A stretch of 64,000 nucleotides of DNA from JBBRQP01 sp038226175 (GTDB taxonomy: Bacteria; Cyanobacteriota; Cyanobacteriia; Gloeobacterales; Anthocerotibacteraceae), in the NCBI GenBank assembly GCA_038226175.1, contig JBBRQP010000006.1, positions 1-64,000 on the forward strand, written 5' to 3'. Of the stretch, positions 1 through 8,480 are shown piece by piece. The translations under genes were made by a program, and so were the position numbers. A model generated the notes under the pieces. That model worked only from the letters and a program-made list of their open reading frames with translations, was not told the origin of the DNA and did not search any database. Each line of letters begins with the position of its first letter. Position 1 is the stretch's first letter.

Positions 1-161
1 AGGGCTGCTTTTTTGTGGGTGAGATGCGTATTTTGTTTGATTTCAGTGGCTCCGCTATAAAACAAGAAGTGCTTGGGGCTACCCAACCGCCATAGGCGAC
101 GGTCACACTCTGGACAAAAAAATGATTGATTTCTACGATGTTTACCACGGTTAGTTGACAT
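1..161 (-). CDS. Conserved cyanobacterial zinc-ribbon-like protein (partial, 5' end only)
   Basis: The reading frame starts with ATG at 161 on the minus strand and runs off the window edge after 53 codons. An in-frame stop lies 10-12 bases upstream of the ATG, which fixes the start. The N-terminus is very basic (RGKHRR), followed by CPEC at about residues 16-19 and then LWRLGSPKHFLFY. From memory this matches a conserved hypothetical family of cyanobacteria that carries one CxxC near the N-terminus and a continuing KKAA segment. The second half of any metal site would lie outside the window. Function is unknown. It is divergent from the polysaccharide locus. Confidence 0.7.
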   Translation of the reverse strand, partial: MSTNRGKHRRNQSFFCPECDRRLWRLGSPKHFLFYSGATEIKQNTHLTHKKAA

Positions 162-415
162 GGGTGAATCTCACATAGTTAGATGCATGGGCTTGCGTCA
201 TCAGTGATGAAGGAACGGTGTTTGTAAAAATACAATCTAAAGGACTGTGTTCAACATAAACCAAGAATTAAGACAAGTCAAGAATTTCTACCGTATTTCT
301 ACGGCAAAAAAGGTGATAGAAGATGGTAATTAGCGCGCTCACCCTCCTTTGATGAGTACATTCACGCATATGCATTCAACTAATCTCTAGACCCTTGATG
401 GAGCCTATAGACTTA
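162..415. other. Intergenic stretch without a gene
   Basis: This is about 254 bp between the divergent zinc-ribbon gene and the first copy of the duplicated leader. It has only very short open frames (for example ATG at 184, 14 codons) without a convincing ribosome binding site. I see no tRNA or known riboswitch. It probably holds the promoter of the minus-strand gene and possibly the distal promoter of the polysaccharide operon. Confidence 0.5.
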
Positions 416-539
416 AAACTGTAGCTTTAGATACATAATCTTTTGGTAGACTGGCGTATCGTGGTTTTAGATACTTCAAAAGTAGCCTGTCTCTATTTCG
501 TGTTAGACGCTCTTTGTAAGTCATAGGTTCAGATAGTTT

Positions 540-553
540 GCGGGATTTCCCGC
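540..553. promoter_or_regulatory. Perfect palindrome GCGGGATTTCCCGC in the leader core
   Basis: The arms GCGGGA and TCCCGC flank TT. The second copy has GCGGGAATTCCCGC, so the arms are identical and only the centre differs. As DNA it could be a dimeric repressor or activator site. As RNA it could be a short hairpin of five to six G:C-rich pairs. It is followed by TTTGTTT, so a weak terminator or attenuator is also possible. It lies seven bases before the Shine-Dalgarno sequence of the mini-ORF. Confidence 0.5.
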
Positions 554-572
554 TTTGTTTGGAGAAGACGAC

Positions 573-605
573 ATGCTTGCGTGCGCTTCACAGACAAATT
601 TTTAG
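573..605 (+). CDS. Possible 10-codon leader ORF (MLACASQTNF)
   Basis: The ATG at 573 follows GGAGAAG (561-567) at a good distance, and the frame ends in TAG at 603-605. The second leader copy keeps the same ATG, the same codons except the last (Phe to Pro), the same stop, and an improved GGAGGAG. Retention of the start, ribosome site and stop in two copies that differ elsewhere supports translation. The high identity of the whole core means it could also be conserved for a DNA or RNA reason. No amino acid is strongly repeated as in classic attenuator peptides. The two cysteine-family codons are a single TGC only. Confidence 0.4.
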   Translation: MLACASQTNF

Positions 606-650
606 GACTAGTGTGATCATTTAAAACGTTTTAAAGCAAATATCCAGATT

Positions 651-681
651 TTGCGACAGCCAATCCAAGTTTTTTTATAAT
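651..681 (+). promoter_or_regulatory. Candidate sigma-70 promoter of the polysaccharide operon
   Basis: TTGCGA (651-656) and a perfect TATAAT (676-681) are spaced by 19 bases, which is slightly long. A transcript from here would have a 5' leader of about 20 bases with the AAAGGAG ribosome site. It would exclude the palindrome and mini-ORF, so a second upstream promoter would be needed to transcribe those. In leader copy 2 the -10 hexamer has become TACAAC. Confidence 0.4.
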
Positions 682-708
682 CAATAACCCCAAAGGAGAC
701 CATACCTT

Positions 709-1602
709 ATGCATGCTTATGTACTAGCTGCGGGTGTCGGTAAGCGCTTAAAACCGCTTACCGAACATTTGCCTAAACCAATGGTGCCGTTTCTCAACCG
801 TCCCTTGATCTCTTATCTCCTAGCTCATGTCCAGCCCTATGTGGCGCACACGCGCGTTAATGTGGCCTACAACAAACAACCCTTGTTGGATTATCTCGAA
901 GGCTATGAGCAGGTCAGTTGTTTTGATGAGGGCGATACCCCCCTCGGCTCGGCTGCAACGCTAAACCGTGAACGTGATTATTGCATCCGTGATACGACAC
1001 TGGTGGTCTGCGGTGATCTGTTGAGCAACTGGAATGTGGCGCAAATGCTCAACTTTCACCATGAAAAACAAGCTCTGGTGACCATCGCCGTTTGTCGCGT
1101 CCCAGATCCAAGACGTTATGGGGTCGTAGTCACGGATGAGAACCAACGTATCGTCACCTTTCAAGAAAAACCTGAGCAGCCCTTGAGTCAATTTATCAGT
1201 TGCGGTATTTATCTATTGTCGCCTTGGCTTTTTGACCATTGGCAACCAACTTGGAAAGACCTTGGCTCAGATGTATTTCCGTACTTAGTCAAAGCCGGGT
1301 TACCGGTTTATGCTTGGCCTCTTGATCCGTTGGCCTCATGGAATGATCTAGGCACACCTCAGGATTATTTACGCGCACACCTGAGCATCGGTCGCGGCAT
1401 GAATACAATTCATCACTCAGCTCAGATTGCATCTTCTGTGGGCTTGCGTGAAACTGTTGTTGGCGCACGCGCCACCGTACACAAAGAAGCCCGGCTCGAA
1501 CGCTGTATTGTTTGGCCTGGCACAGTCGTCAAAGCCTCTACTTGTCTTAGTCATGCGATCATCACCCCCCATGCCCTGATTGAGGTAGATACCCTATGTT
1601 GA
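709..1602 (+). CDS. Sugar-1-phosphate nucleotidyltransferase (NDP-sugar pyrophosphorylase)
   Basis: It makes an NDP-activated sugar from a sugar 1-phosphate and NTP in the cytoplasm, feeding the glycosyltransferases downstream. The Rossmann-like NTP-transferase domain (residues 1-225) carries the signature GVGKRLKPLT at 9-18, PKPMV at 22-26, a metal-binding CGD near 101 and EKP near 150. The C-terminal 70 residues look like left-handed beta-helix hexapeptides, as in mannose- or glucose-1-phosphate pyrophosphorylases. At 297 aa it is shorter than two-domain GDP-mannose enzymes. The ATG follows AAAGGAG at 10 bases. The stop overlaps the export gene by 7 bp. Which sugar and nucleotide are used cannot be told. 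The first 32 codons are duplicated in decayed form at 22964. Confidence 0.85.
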   Translation: MHAYVLAAGVGKRLKPLTEHLPKPMVPFLNRPLISYLLAHVQPYVAHTRVNVAYNKQPLLDYLEGYEQVSCFDEGDTPLGSAATLNRERDYCIRDTTLVVCGDLLSNWNVAQMLNFHHEKQALVTIAVCRVPDPRRYGVVVTDENQRIVTFQEKPEQPLSQFISCGIYLLSPWLFDHWQPTWKDLGSDVFPYLVKAGLPVYAWPLDPLASWNDLGTPQDYLRAHLSIGRGMNTIHHSAQIASSVGLRETVVGARATVHKEARLERCIVWPGTVVKASTCLSHAIITPHALIEVDTLC

Positions 1603-2663
1603 GTAGACGTTTATTAGGCATTTATTTAGGGCTGACACTGGTATTACCGGTCGTTGCTGCCCCCCCTCCTGTCAAAACCTTTGAGCTACAAGCGGCAACT
1701 AGCAGCTATCGCTTAGGCGCAGGGGATGGCATCGAAGTCAATGTATTTAATGTGCCGGAGATGACGACCCAGCGCGTTATCTTGGCGGATGGAACCGTGA
1801 CTTTGCCGATCATTGGGGCTGTCAGATTAAGCGGTTTATCGACTGAAGAAGCCTCCACCAAGCTAGCCGGGCTCTATCAGCCTTACCTACAAAGCACCCA
1901 GATCACCGTGGCTGTCAGCAATCCTCGGCCGATGAATGTCACGGTTTTGGGTGAAGTTAATCGGCCCGGACCCTATAATCTCGGCTCGGGTGTGGCTAAT
2001 GCCACCAGCACCAAATCAGGCACAGGTCAAGGTTCAATCGGCGGCATAGGGGGCGGTAGGTTGACCGTTTCTCAAGCTCTCAACCTAGCCGGGGGCGTCA
2101 CAGAGGTAGCAGATGTCGAAAATATTACGCTGATTCGTCCGCTTCCTGATGGTCAAACCTCACGACGCTCGGTCAATCTCTGGGCCTTATTACAAAATGC
2201 TGATACGACGCAAGATATGCCCATGCTCGATGGTGATGCCTTGGTTGTTCCCAAAGCTGATCCCGCTAAGCCCGGTTATGACCCCACATTTTTGTCTAGT
2301 ACGACCCTCTCACCTTCAACAGTTGAGGTCAAAATTTTGGGTGAAGTCACTAAGCCCGGTTTCGTCAGTGTTGCGCCTAATGCACCGTTGATGGATGCCT
2401 TAGTGGCGGCTGGCGGCTTAACCAACAATGCTGATCCCCAAGCTGTCCAACTGCTACGTCTCAAAAATGATGGTTCTGTTGAGCGACTACAGCTAGCGGC
2501 AGTACTTGAGCAAGGACGCGATCCGATCAAAAATCCTTCGCTGCACAAGGGTGACTTAATTGTCGTACCGCGCTCTTTTGGGGGCAGTATTTTTAAAACA
2601 ATTCAAGAATTCAGTAGTGCGGTCTTCCCACTCAATTTTTTACTGAGTTTATTTCAACGCTAA
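1596..2663 (+). CDS. wza: Polysaccharide export protein (Wza-like, SLBB domains)
   Basis: This is the periplasmic/outer-membrane export component of the Wzx/Wzy pathway. A signal peptide is visible (residues 1-21, MLSRRLLGIYLGLTLVLPVV then AA), with no lipobox cysteine. The poly-export domain follows (YRLGAGDGIEV near 35-45). Two SLBB-type regions come next, each with the VLGEV.RPG / ILGEVTKPG pattern (about 112-125 and 246-260). A Ser/Gly-rich insert separates them. Length 355 aa is close to Wza (about 380). No C-terminal amphipathic helix is obvious, as in many cyanobacterial homologues. It directly precedes the Wzc-like kinase, its usual partner. Confidence 0.9.
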   Translation: MLSRRLLGIYLGLTLVLPVVAAPPPVKTFELQAATSSYRLGAGDGIEVNVFNVPEMTTQRVILADGTVTLPIIGAVRLSGLSTEEASTKLAGLYQPYLQSTQITVAVSNPRPMNVTVLGEVNRPGPYNLGSGVANATSTKSGTGQGSIGGIGGGRLTVSQALNLAGGVTEVADVENITLIRPLPDGQTSRRSVNLWALLQNADTTQDMPMLDGDALVVPKADPAKPGYDPTFLSSTTLSPSTVEVKILGEVTKPGFVSVAPNAPLMDALVAAGGLTNNADPQAVQLLRLKNDGSVERLQLAAVLEQGRDPIKNPSLHKGDLIVVPRSFGGSIFKTIQEFSSAVFPLNFLLSLFQR

Positions 2664-2703
2664 ACCTATCGCTCATCTGTAAATTCATTCTTCGGATACC
2701 CTC

Positions 2704-4935
2704 ATGACCCCAAGTACTTCATTGCTGCCTAATGCCCCACTCGCCAGTACCAATAATGATCTGCGCTGGATCGCTCAGTCTTTGCGCAAGCATCTAGTGC
2801 TCGCCACAGCTGTAACCCTTACTGTCTGGGGTGCAGTTGCCGCCTATACCTTTACCCGCACACCTGTTTACGAATCAGAAACTTTAATCCTCACGGCTAA
2901 CCAAACTGCCGTATCGGTTGTGCAAGCGTTAGATAGTGCGGCTAATCCTGATGTCGAGACCGAGATCCAGATCCTCAAGAGTCCTTCGCTTTTGGCTAAG
3001 GCCATCCAAAACTTTCCTGCACGCTACCGCGACATCAGCACTAGCCAACTCGTTGGTAACCTGACGATTATTCCGGTCAAAGATGCCGGTGTGCTCAAAG
3101 TTACCTATCAAGACACTGACCCCCAACGCGCCCAAGCGGTGCTCACGGCACTGGGTAATACCTATGTTGCCTACAGTCTAGACAGTAAACGCTCCCAAGC
3201 TACCAAGGCTTTGCAGTTTATTGGTGCCCAGTTGCCTGTTGCTAAACAACGTCTTGACCAGTCTGCCAATGGGATCCGAGAGTTTCGCAAAAGATATAAC
3301 CTGCTCGATCCCGATAGCTATGCGGCAAGTACCGCTGCGGGCTTGCTAACGCTCAATCAACGGATTCAGGATCTACACATCATCCTCAAGCAAGGCCAAC
3401 GCCAGTACACCGAACTGCAACGTCAGATCGGCACGGACTCCGACACGGCTCGCGCCAATACCATCCTTAGCCAAGACCAAAATTATCAAAAGCTAATCAG
3501 TCAATATCGAGAAGCTGCCACCCTCTACGCCACCGAACGCCTACGGTTTAAGGATGCTAGCCCCAACTTACAAGTTCTCAAAGCCCGTCAGGATGAATAT
3601 TTATATCTGCTTCAGGAGCACTCACGCAATATCTTGGGCAAACGTGCGATCGTACTGCCACCGATCCCTAGTCTTAACCCGTCTCTGCCCTCCACTGCGC
3701 TAAATTTACCTGCGACGGTTACTCCGTCTGTACCCAATATCCCTGAGTATCAACCCCTCCAACAAACACTCACCACCGATATGCTGAGTGCCAAAACCAA
3801 CCTAGAAGGTCAAACCGCCCAACTCAAAGCGCTCCAACAGGCGGCTCAAGAGCAAACCCAGCGCTTTGCTCAGATACCAGCACTTCAACAGCAATACACA
3901 GAGTTACAGCGTCAATTCACCGTTAATTCGGCTAGCCTGAATAGTTTGTTGACAAAGTTTCAAGAATTACGTATCGCTGAAGCGCAAGAAACTTCGGCAT
4001 GGCGGGTATTGGAACCTCCCTATCGCCCTGACCTACCCATTTTTCCTAAAATTCCCCAAAACTTGCTCTATGGACTGCTTATGGGTCTGCTACTCGGTGG
4101 TGGTGCTGCGCTATTGAGAGCACGTTTAGATAACCGCGTCCAAAATGCCCAAGAAGCCAAGGAATTGACGAACCTACCAGTATTGGGCGTGCTACCTAAG
4201 TTTGATCAGGTAGTACGCATACTTGGTGAAAGCTCGACTCTGGCCCAACGTCAAAATCGTTCTGTCTTCAAGGCCGCACTCTACTCTTTAGCGCTCAATC
4301 TCCAACAAATTGAGGGAGCGAAGAGTTTTTTGGTAACTTCCTCTCTGCCAGGTGAAGGCAAAAGCACGATTACTTATAATCTGGGGCTAATCTTAGCAGA
4401 ACTCGGACAACGCGTACTCGTTGTCGACACGGATATGAGCCGTCCGAGCCTACATGTGTTTGCACAAACTCCCAATCACGTGGGGCTCAGTACCCTCTTT
4501 TTACATGATCAACACTGGCAAAACTTGGTTCAAAAAGGTGAGACTGCTAACCTGACACTCCTAACCTCAGGCCCCATGCCAGCTGACCCTGTAGTTTTGC
4601 TCACTTCAGAGAAAATGACCCAGCTGCTAACTCAGTGGCAACACCATTATGATTACATCTTATTGGATGCGCCACCAATTGTCGGATTGCCAGAAGTGCA
4701 GGGTTTGGCGAGTAAAGTAGACCGGGTCTTACTAGTATTGGCAATTGAGCGTTCAGTACGTTCCTTGATTGCCAATGCCCTAGAAGTAATACGCTCTAGT
4801 CGTGGCAAATTAGCTGGAGTTGTTCTCAATATGCTCGGTAAAGAAGATAAGTTTTATTATTACCATTACCACGAGGCCTCACGCTACAATACAGAGCCTC
4901 AGCCAGCCGAGGAAATAGTTCCTAAACTCAACTAA
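2704..4935 (+). CDS. wzc: Wzc-like polysaccharide co-polymerase with BY-kinase domain
   Basis: This inner-membrane protein controls chain length and export by cycles of tyrosine autophosphorylation. The Wzz domain starts with a membrane segment at about 31-52. A long periplasmic, Gln-rich coiled-coil region follows (about 160-440). A second membrane segment is at about 450-470, and the cytoplasmic kinase follows. Walker A (LPGEGKST) is near 547-555, Walker A' (VLVVDTDMSRPS) near 568-580 and Walker B (YILLDAPP) near 650. The tail holds a tyrosine cluster (KFYYYHYHEASRY, about 718-730), the usual autophosphorylation site. Kinase and co-polymerase are fused in one chain, as in proteobacterial Wzc and unlike Firmicute CapA/CapB. 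Confidence 0.92.
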   Translation: MTPSTSLLPNAPLASTNNDLRWIAQSLRKHLVLATAVTLTVWGAVAAYTFTRTPVYESETLILTANQTAVSVVQALDSAANPDVETEIQILKSPSLLAKAIQNFPARYRDISTSQLVGNLTIIPVKDAGVLKVTYQDTDPQRAQAVLTALGNTYVAYSLDSKRSQATKALQFIGAQLPVAKQRLDQSANGIREFRKRYNLLDPDSYAASTAAGLLTLNQRIQDLHIILKQGQRQYTELQRQIGTDSDTARANTILSQDQNYQKLISQYREAATLYATERLRFKDASPNLQVLKARQDEYLYLLQEHSRNILGKRAIVLPPIPSLNPSLPSTALNLPATVTPSVPNIPEYQPLQQTLTTDMLSAKTNLEGQTAQLKALQQAAQEQTQRFAQIPALQQQYTELQRQFTVNSASLNSLLTKFQELRIAEAQETSAWRVLEPPYRPDLPIFPKIPQNLLYGLLMGLLLGGGAALLRARLDNRVQNAQEAKELTNLPVLGVLPKFDQVVRILGESSTLAQRQNRSVFKAALYSLALNLQQIEGAKSFLVTSSLPGEGKSTITYNLGLILAELGQRVLVVDTDMSRPSLHVFAQTPNHVGLSTLFLHDQHWQNLVQKGETANLTLLTSGPMPADPVVLLTSEKMTQLLTQWQHHYDYILLDAPPIVGLPEVQGLASKVDRVLLVLAIERSVRSLIANALEVIRSSRGKLAGVVLNMLGKEDKFYYYHYHEASRYNTEPQPAEEIVPKLN

Positions 4936-4962
4936 ACCTATTTAACCTATCTGAGTCAATTT

Positions 4963-6363
4963 ATGAAAACCAACATGTTGCCTAATATGAATGCAGCAGC
5001 CGTGACCCTTGATTTACGTACCAGCAGTTACTCTCGCCGTTGGGCTGGCATACTATGGCTGTTGGCCTCAGATTTGGGGGGGTTGGGCTTGGCTTGGTAT
5101 CTAGGGAGCCAAGTTAATTCTCAGCAACCCCTAGATACGATCAGGCTCTACGGGTTTACCGCTTGCTGCACGATTCTATTTTTTGGATTATTAGGACTCT
5201 ATCGCTGTCATGACCGATTTACGGGATTCTTGCGCTTGCAAGTCGGTCTTTTTCTGGCCTTTAGTTTGGTAGCGCTCTTACATCTGGGTGGCAGTTTCTT
5301 TAGTCCCATTAGCCGTGAGGGCTTTTTTGGTGCTTGGCTGGGTGGGTTTTTCCTGTTACCCGGTCTACGCGTGCTCTTGGCAGGGAGTGTACGTCAATTA
5401 CGTGCTCAAGGACATTTTTTGATTCCAGCTCTGTTAGTTTGTAGCCCCGAACGGGCTGAATTGTTGGAGCCATGGTTGACTGGACAAGAAGGCCGAGTCT
5501 TAGTCCCTAAGCTCAACTCTACAGCCGCCGAAGACTGGGAGACTTTGGTTGCTCATGCCCTAGAAAATGAGGCGCGCGAGGTCATTTTAGACAATTGGCA
5601 AAACCCAGAAACCTTACTTTTGTTGCATCAGAATCTTTGTTCAGAAGGGATTCGTTTGCGTTGCTGCCAAAGTGATGCCGCGCGCTGGCCTTGGGGTGTT
5701 GTCCCACAATTTTTTCAGGGGCGACCTATTTTAGAATTTGAGCTGCCGGCATTATTTCAGGTGCGTTTTCGGCTCAAACGAGCCTTAGATTTGATGCTTT
5801 CTGGCCTAGGATTACTGTTCTTATCCCCGATTTTTATGATACTCGCCCTATTGATTCAACGAGATTCTGGGGGTAACGTTTTCTTTCGACAAACTAGAGT
5901 CGGGGTACGCGGCAAACTTTTTACTATGTACAAGTTTCGCAGTATGTATGATGATGCCGAAGCTCGACGCGCCGAATTATTGAGTCGCAGTGAAGCCTGT
6001 GGGCCGCTTTTTAAGCTCAAAGAAGACCCGCGCATCACGCCTGTTGGTCGTTGGCTACGTCATTATTCGATCGACGAATTACCGCAACTGATCAATGTAT
6101 TGATCGGTGAAATGAGTTTGGTCGGCCCGCGTCCGGCGCTACCCAGTGAAGTCGAGGTTTATAGTACTTGGCAGCGGCAACGGCTCTTAGTTTTGCCGGG
6201 GATCACAGGGTTATGGCAAGTAGCCGGACGCTCTGATATTCGTGATTTTGAGGATGCTGTGCGCTGTGATTTGTATTATATTCAGCGTTGGTCTATCAGT
6301 CTGGATTTGACGATTCTTTGGCGGACAATATGGGTAGTTATTGCCGGTAAAGGAGCCTATTAG
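4963..6363 (+). CDS. Undecaprenyl-phosphate phosphoglycosyltransferase (WbaP/WcaJ type)
   Basis: It starts each repeat unit by moving a sugar 1-phosphate (often galactose or glucose) from UDP-sugar to undecaprenyl phosphate. The first 150 residues hold four to five hydrophobic helices. A soluble linker follows, then the bacterial sugar transferase domain (about 270-466). That domain begins with the membrane re-entrant helix KRALDLMLSGLGLL and continues with TMYKFRSM, DPRITPVGRWLR, SIDELPQL, GEMSLVGPRP, LPGITGLWQ and the C-terminal RTIWVVIAGKGAY. Length 466 aa is typical. There are 27 bp after wzc and 3 bp before the flippase gene. Donor sugar is not predictable here. Confidence 0.92.
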   Translation: MKTNMLPNMNAAAVTLDLRTSSYSRRWAGILWLLASDLGGLGLAWYLGSQVNSQQPLDTIRLYGFTACCTILFFGLLGLYRCHDRFTGFLRLQVGLFLAFSLVALLHLGGSFFSPISREGFFGAWLGGFFLLPGLRVLLAGSVRQLRAQGHFLIPALLVCSPERAELLEPWLTGQEGRVLVPKLNSTAAEDWETLVAHALENEAREVILDNWQNPETLLLLHQNLCSEGIRLRCCQSDAARWPWGVVPQFFQGRPILEFELPALFQVRFRLKRALDLMLSGLGLLFLSPIFMILALLIQRDSGGNVFFRQTRVGVRGKLFTMYKFRSMYDDAEARRAELLSRSEACGPLFKLKEDPRITPVGRWLRHYSIDELPQLINVLIGEMSLVGPRPALPSEVEVYSTWQRQRLLVLPGITGLWQVAGRSDIRDFEDAVRCDLYYIQRWSISLDLTILWRTIWVVIAGKGAY

Positions 6364-6366
6364 CTT

Positions 6367-7644
6367 ATGAAATTTTTTAATAACCAACTGCTACATTGGG
6401 CTAAAGTTCTCAGTAAATTTATTTCAGTTCAGGTCATTATTCAAGGAATTGGTTTCTTGAGTGGCTTACTATTGGTACGTACTCTTGAAAAGGAAGAATA
6501 CGCTTACTTCACTATTGCTAATACGATGCAAGGTACGATCAATATTTTAGCTGATAGTGGCATCAGTGTGGCTCTCTGTGCCATTGGTGGTAAAGTCTGG
6601 CAAGATGCTTATCGTTTCGGTCAGCTGATCAATGCTGCTCTCGAATTACGCCGTTATTTGGCAGTGGGTGTGATTAGTATCGTGACCCCACTTTTGTTGT
6701 GGTTATTGTTAAGTAATGGCGCTTCTTGGTACTACGCAGTGGTCATCACCGCCGTGATGCTGGTGGGCGTAAGTTTTCAATTAACGACGGGAGTTTTGGA
6801 AGTCATTCCCAGATTGCATTCTCAGATCAATCGGATTCAAACTTTAGATCTAACGGTAGCTCTTTCACGGCTGAGCTTGCTGTGCGTGGCCTATTTATCT
6901 TTTTTAAATGCAGCTGTAGCAATTTTTATTGCTTCATTTGCCATGGGTATTCAGAAGCTCCTGCTCGAACATTGGGTCAAAGATAGTATCGATACCCAAG
7001 CACCAGTCAAAGCCGAAGATAAATCCGCCATTACAAAATTTATTCGCGCCCAAGCACCAAGTGCCATTTTTTATACGGTGCAAGGACAAATTACCGTGTG
7101 GCTGATTAGTATTTTTGGGAATGTTGCTAATGTCGCAGAAGTAGGTGCCTTAGGCCGTTTAGCCGCAATTTTTAATATCTTAGCGGCGGTCATGAGTAGT
7201 GTCGTATTACCGAGTTTTGCGCGTTGCCAGTCCTATCGTGGTTTACAACAAAAGTTTTGGCAGATTTTGGTTGGGCTACTAGTTTTTGAGGGTGTTTTAG
7301 TAGGAGCCGTGGCAATGTTCCCAAACCAGATTTTATGGATATTGGGTAAACAATATGCCAACTTGCAACAAGAGGTCTTATTGCTCACCCTGAGCACCGC
7401 TTTTGCCTATTTTGTCGGCACGCTCTGGTCACTCAATTCAGCTAAGGGTTGGATTGAGCATTCTTGGCTTTATATCCCGGCTACCTTACTGATGCAAGTT
7501 ATTCTTCTGCAAGTATTGGATATTAGCAGTGTACGCGGCGTAATTCTCTTTGGGATCGGTTCAACATTTCCCTCGCTATTACTCAATATTTTTCTTCTTT
7601 ATAATGGGTTTAGTAGCTACAAATTAATACAGGAGAGGGCTTAA
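6367..7644 (+). CDS. wzx: Wzx-like lipid-linked repeat-unit flippase
   Basis: This 425-aa integral membrane protein has about twelve hydrophobic segments and belongs to the polysaccharide biosynthesis/MATE-like superfamily. The first segment contains VIIQGIGFLSGLLLVRTL, typical of Wzx N-termini, followed by KEEYAYFTIANT. Its expected job is to turn lipid-linked repeat units from the cytoplasmic to the periplasmic face for the polymerase at 16122. It is placed directly after the initiating transferase. Specificity cannot be inferred because Wzx proteins are poorly conserved. Confidence 0.88.
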   Translation: MKFFNNQLLHWAKVLSKFISVQVIIQGIGFLSGLLLVRTLEKEEYAYFTIANTMQGTINILADSGISVALCAIGGKVWQDAYRFGQLINAALELRRYLAVGVISIVTPLLLWLLLSNGASWYYAVVITAVMLVGVSFQLTTGVLEVIPRLHSQINRIQTLDLTVALSRLSLLCVAYLSFLNAAVAIFIASFAMGIQKLLLEHWVKDSIDTQAPVKAEDKSAITKFIRAQAPSAIFYTVQGQITVWLISIFGNVANVAEVGALGRLAAIFNILAAVMSSVVLPSFARCQSYRGLQQKFWQILVGLLVFEGVLVGAVAMFPNQILWILGKQYANLQQEVLLLTLSTAFAYFVGTLWSLNSAKGWIEHSWLYIPATLLMQVILLQVLDISSVRGVILFGIGSTFPSLLLNIFLLYNGFSSYKLIQERA

Positions 7645-7646
7645 TC

Positions 7647-8480
7647 ATGGTTAATCTTGCTTATCATACGGCGCGACTAAGAGCCAATACTGTCAAAAAA
7701 CTTTATCGGGCTATGTTACCTAATATTGTCGATAGGTTGTTATTACAAACCCAAACCGTTCCTGTGATAGTTTATGCCTTTTCTTGTGAACGTGATCTCG
7801 CAGAACAAGTCGCTAATATTCATTCTTTTATTACCCAAGTTGGCCTTCCTGACCGCTTTATAGTTGTGTCTGACGGTAGCTACACGCCACAGAGTAGTCA
7901 GCTCCTCGAAAGAATACATCCTTGTGTGGATGTAGTTCATTTTCAAGACATAATCAAGAAAGATTTACCCGCAGCCGTTTACAGCTTTATTCGCAAAAAT
8001 CCCTTTGGCAAAAAGTTAGCTATTGAGTTATCTTTGCCTGTCCAACAAACGACTATTTACACAGATTCAGACATTTTATTTTTTCCTGGGGCGCAGGCAC
8101 TGGTTCAGGATATCTTGGCAGAAGATGACAGACCCCGTTATTTAGCAGATTGCCTCTTTTCGCTAGATAAACGTCTTCTAACGGCGTCTGAGTTAGCCCT
8201 ACCCGCTGTGAATGCTGGATTTATGATCTTGAAAAAACCCCTTAGCTGGGAAGTCGCTCTGCAACGCTTAGAACACCTAGATGGTGAACCAATTGGGGAC
8301 ACTGAGCAGACAATTATTCACCTTGGTATGCACTACAACCAAGCCATAGCACTTGATGCTGATAAATATATTTTGCAATTAGATGATCAGTTTAGGTATC
8401 CCGATATCTACGCCAACCAAGAGATTGCTCTCAGACATTATGTCAATCCAGTGCGCCACAAATTTTGGTATCACGTATGA
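7647..8480 (+). CDS. Putative GT-A fold glycosyltransferase of uncertain family
   Basis: The 277-aa protein is cytoplasmic by appearance. It has a Rossmann-like start (VPVIVYAFSCERDLAEQV, near 38-55), a region predicting VSDGS, and a clear DxD-type metal motif YTDSDILFF near 136-144. Later it has VNAGFMILKK and an ending with HxxxPxRHKFWYHV. These features resemble nucleotide-diphospho-sugar transferases (GT8-like), but I cannot assign a family. The ATG is preceded by AGGAGAGG (7631-7638). The stop overlaps the next start as ATGA. The base composition is more A+T-rich than in the genes around 9450-13700. Confidence 0.6.
   Translation: MVNLAYHTARLRANTVKKLYRAMLPNIVDRLLLQTQTVPVIVYAFSCERDLAEQVANIHSFITQVGLPDRFIVVSDGSYTPQSSQLLERIHPCVDVVHFQDIIKKDLPAAVYSFIRKNPFGKKLAIELSLPVQQTTIYTDSDILFFPGAQALVQDILAEDDRPRYLADCLFSLDKRLLTASELALPAVNAGFMILKKPLSWEVALQRLEHLDGEPIGDTEQTIIHLGMHYNQAIALDADKYILQLDDQFRYPDIYANQEIALRHYVNPVRHKFWYHV

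Larger units (their letters stand above)
416..804 (+). repeat. Duplicated leader plus gene start, copy 1 (functional context)
   Basis: This 389-bp segment recurs at 22667-23056 in the same orientation, about 80% identical by eye. It covers the leader of the polysaccharide operon and the first 32 codons of the nucleotidyltransferase gene. Similarity is uneven. The core at 503-599 matches 22750-22846 at 94 of 97 positions without gaps, while the flanks at 475-502 and 606-690 have diverged with small indels. Here the downstream gene is intact, so this is the parental or still functional copy. Confidence 0.9.

Noticed and set aside
416..708. Known riboswitch or ops/JUMPstart element in the leader
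   Set aside because: No match to the conserved cores I know (TPP, cobalamin, glutamine, c-di-GMP) and no GGCGGTAG ops sequence.
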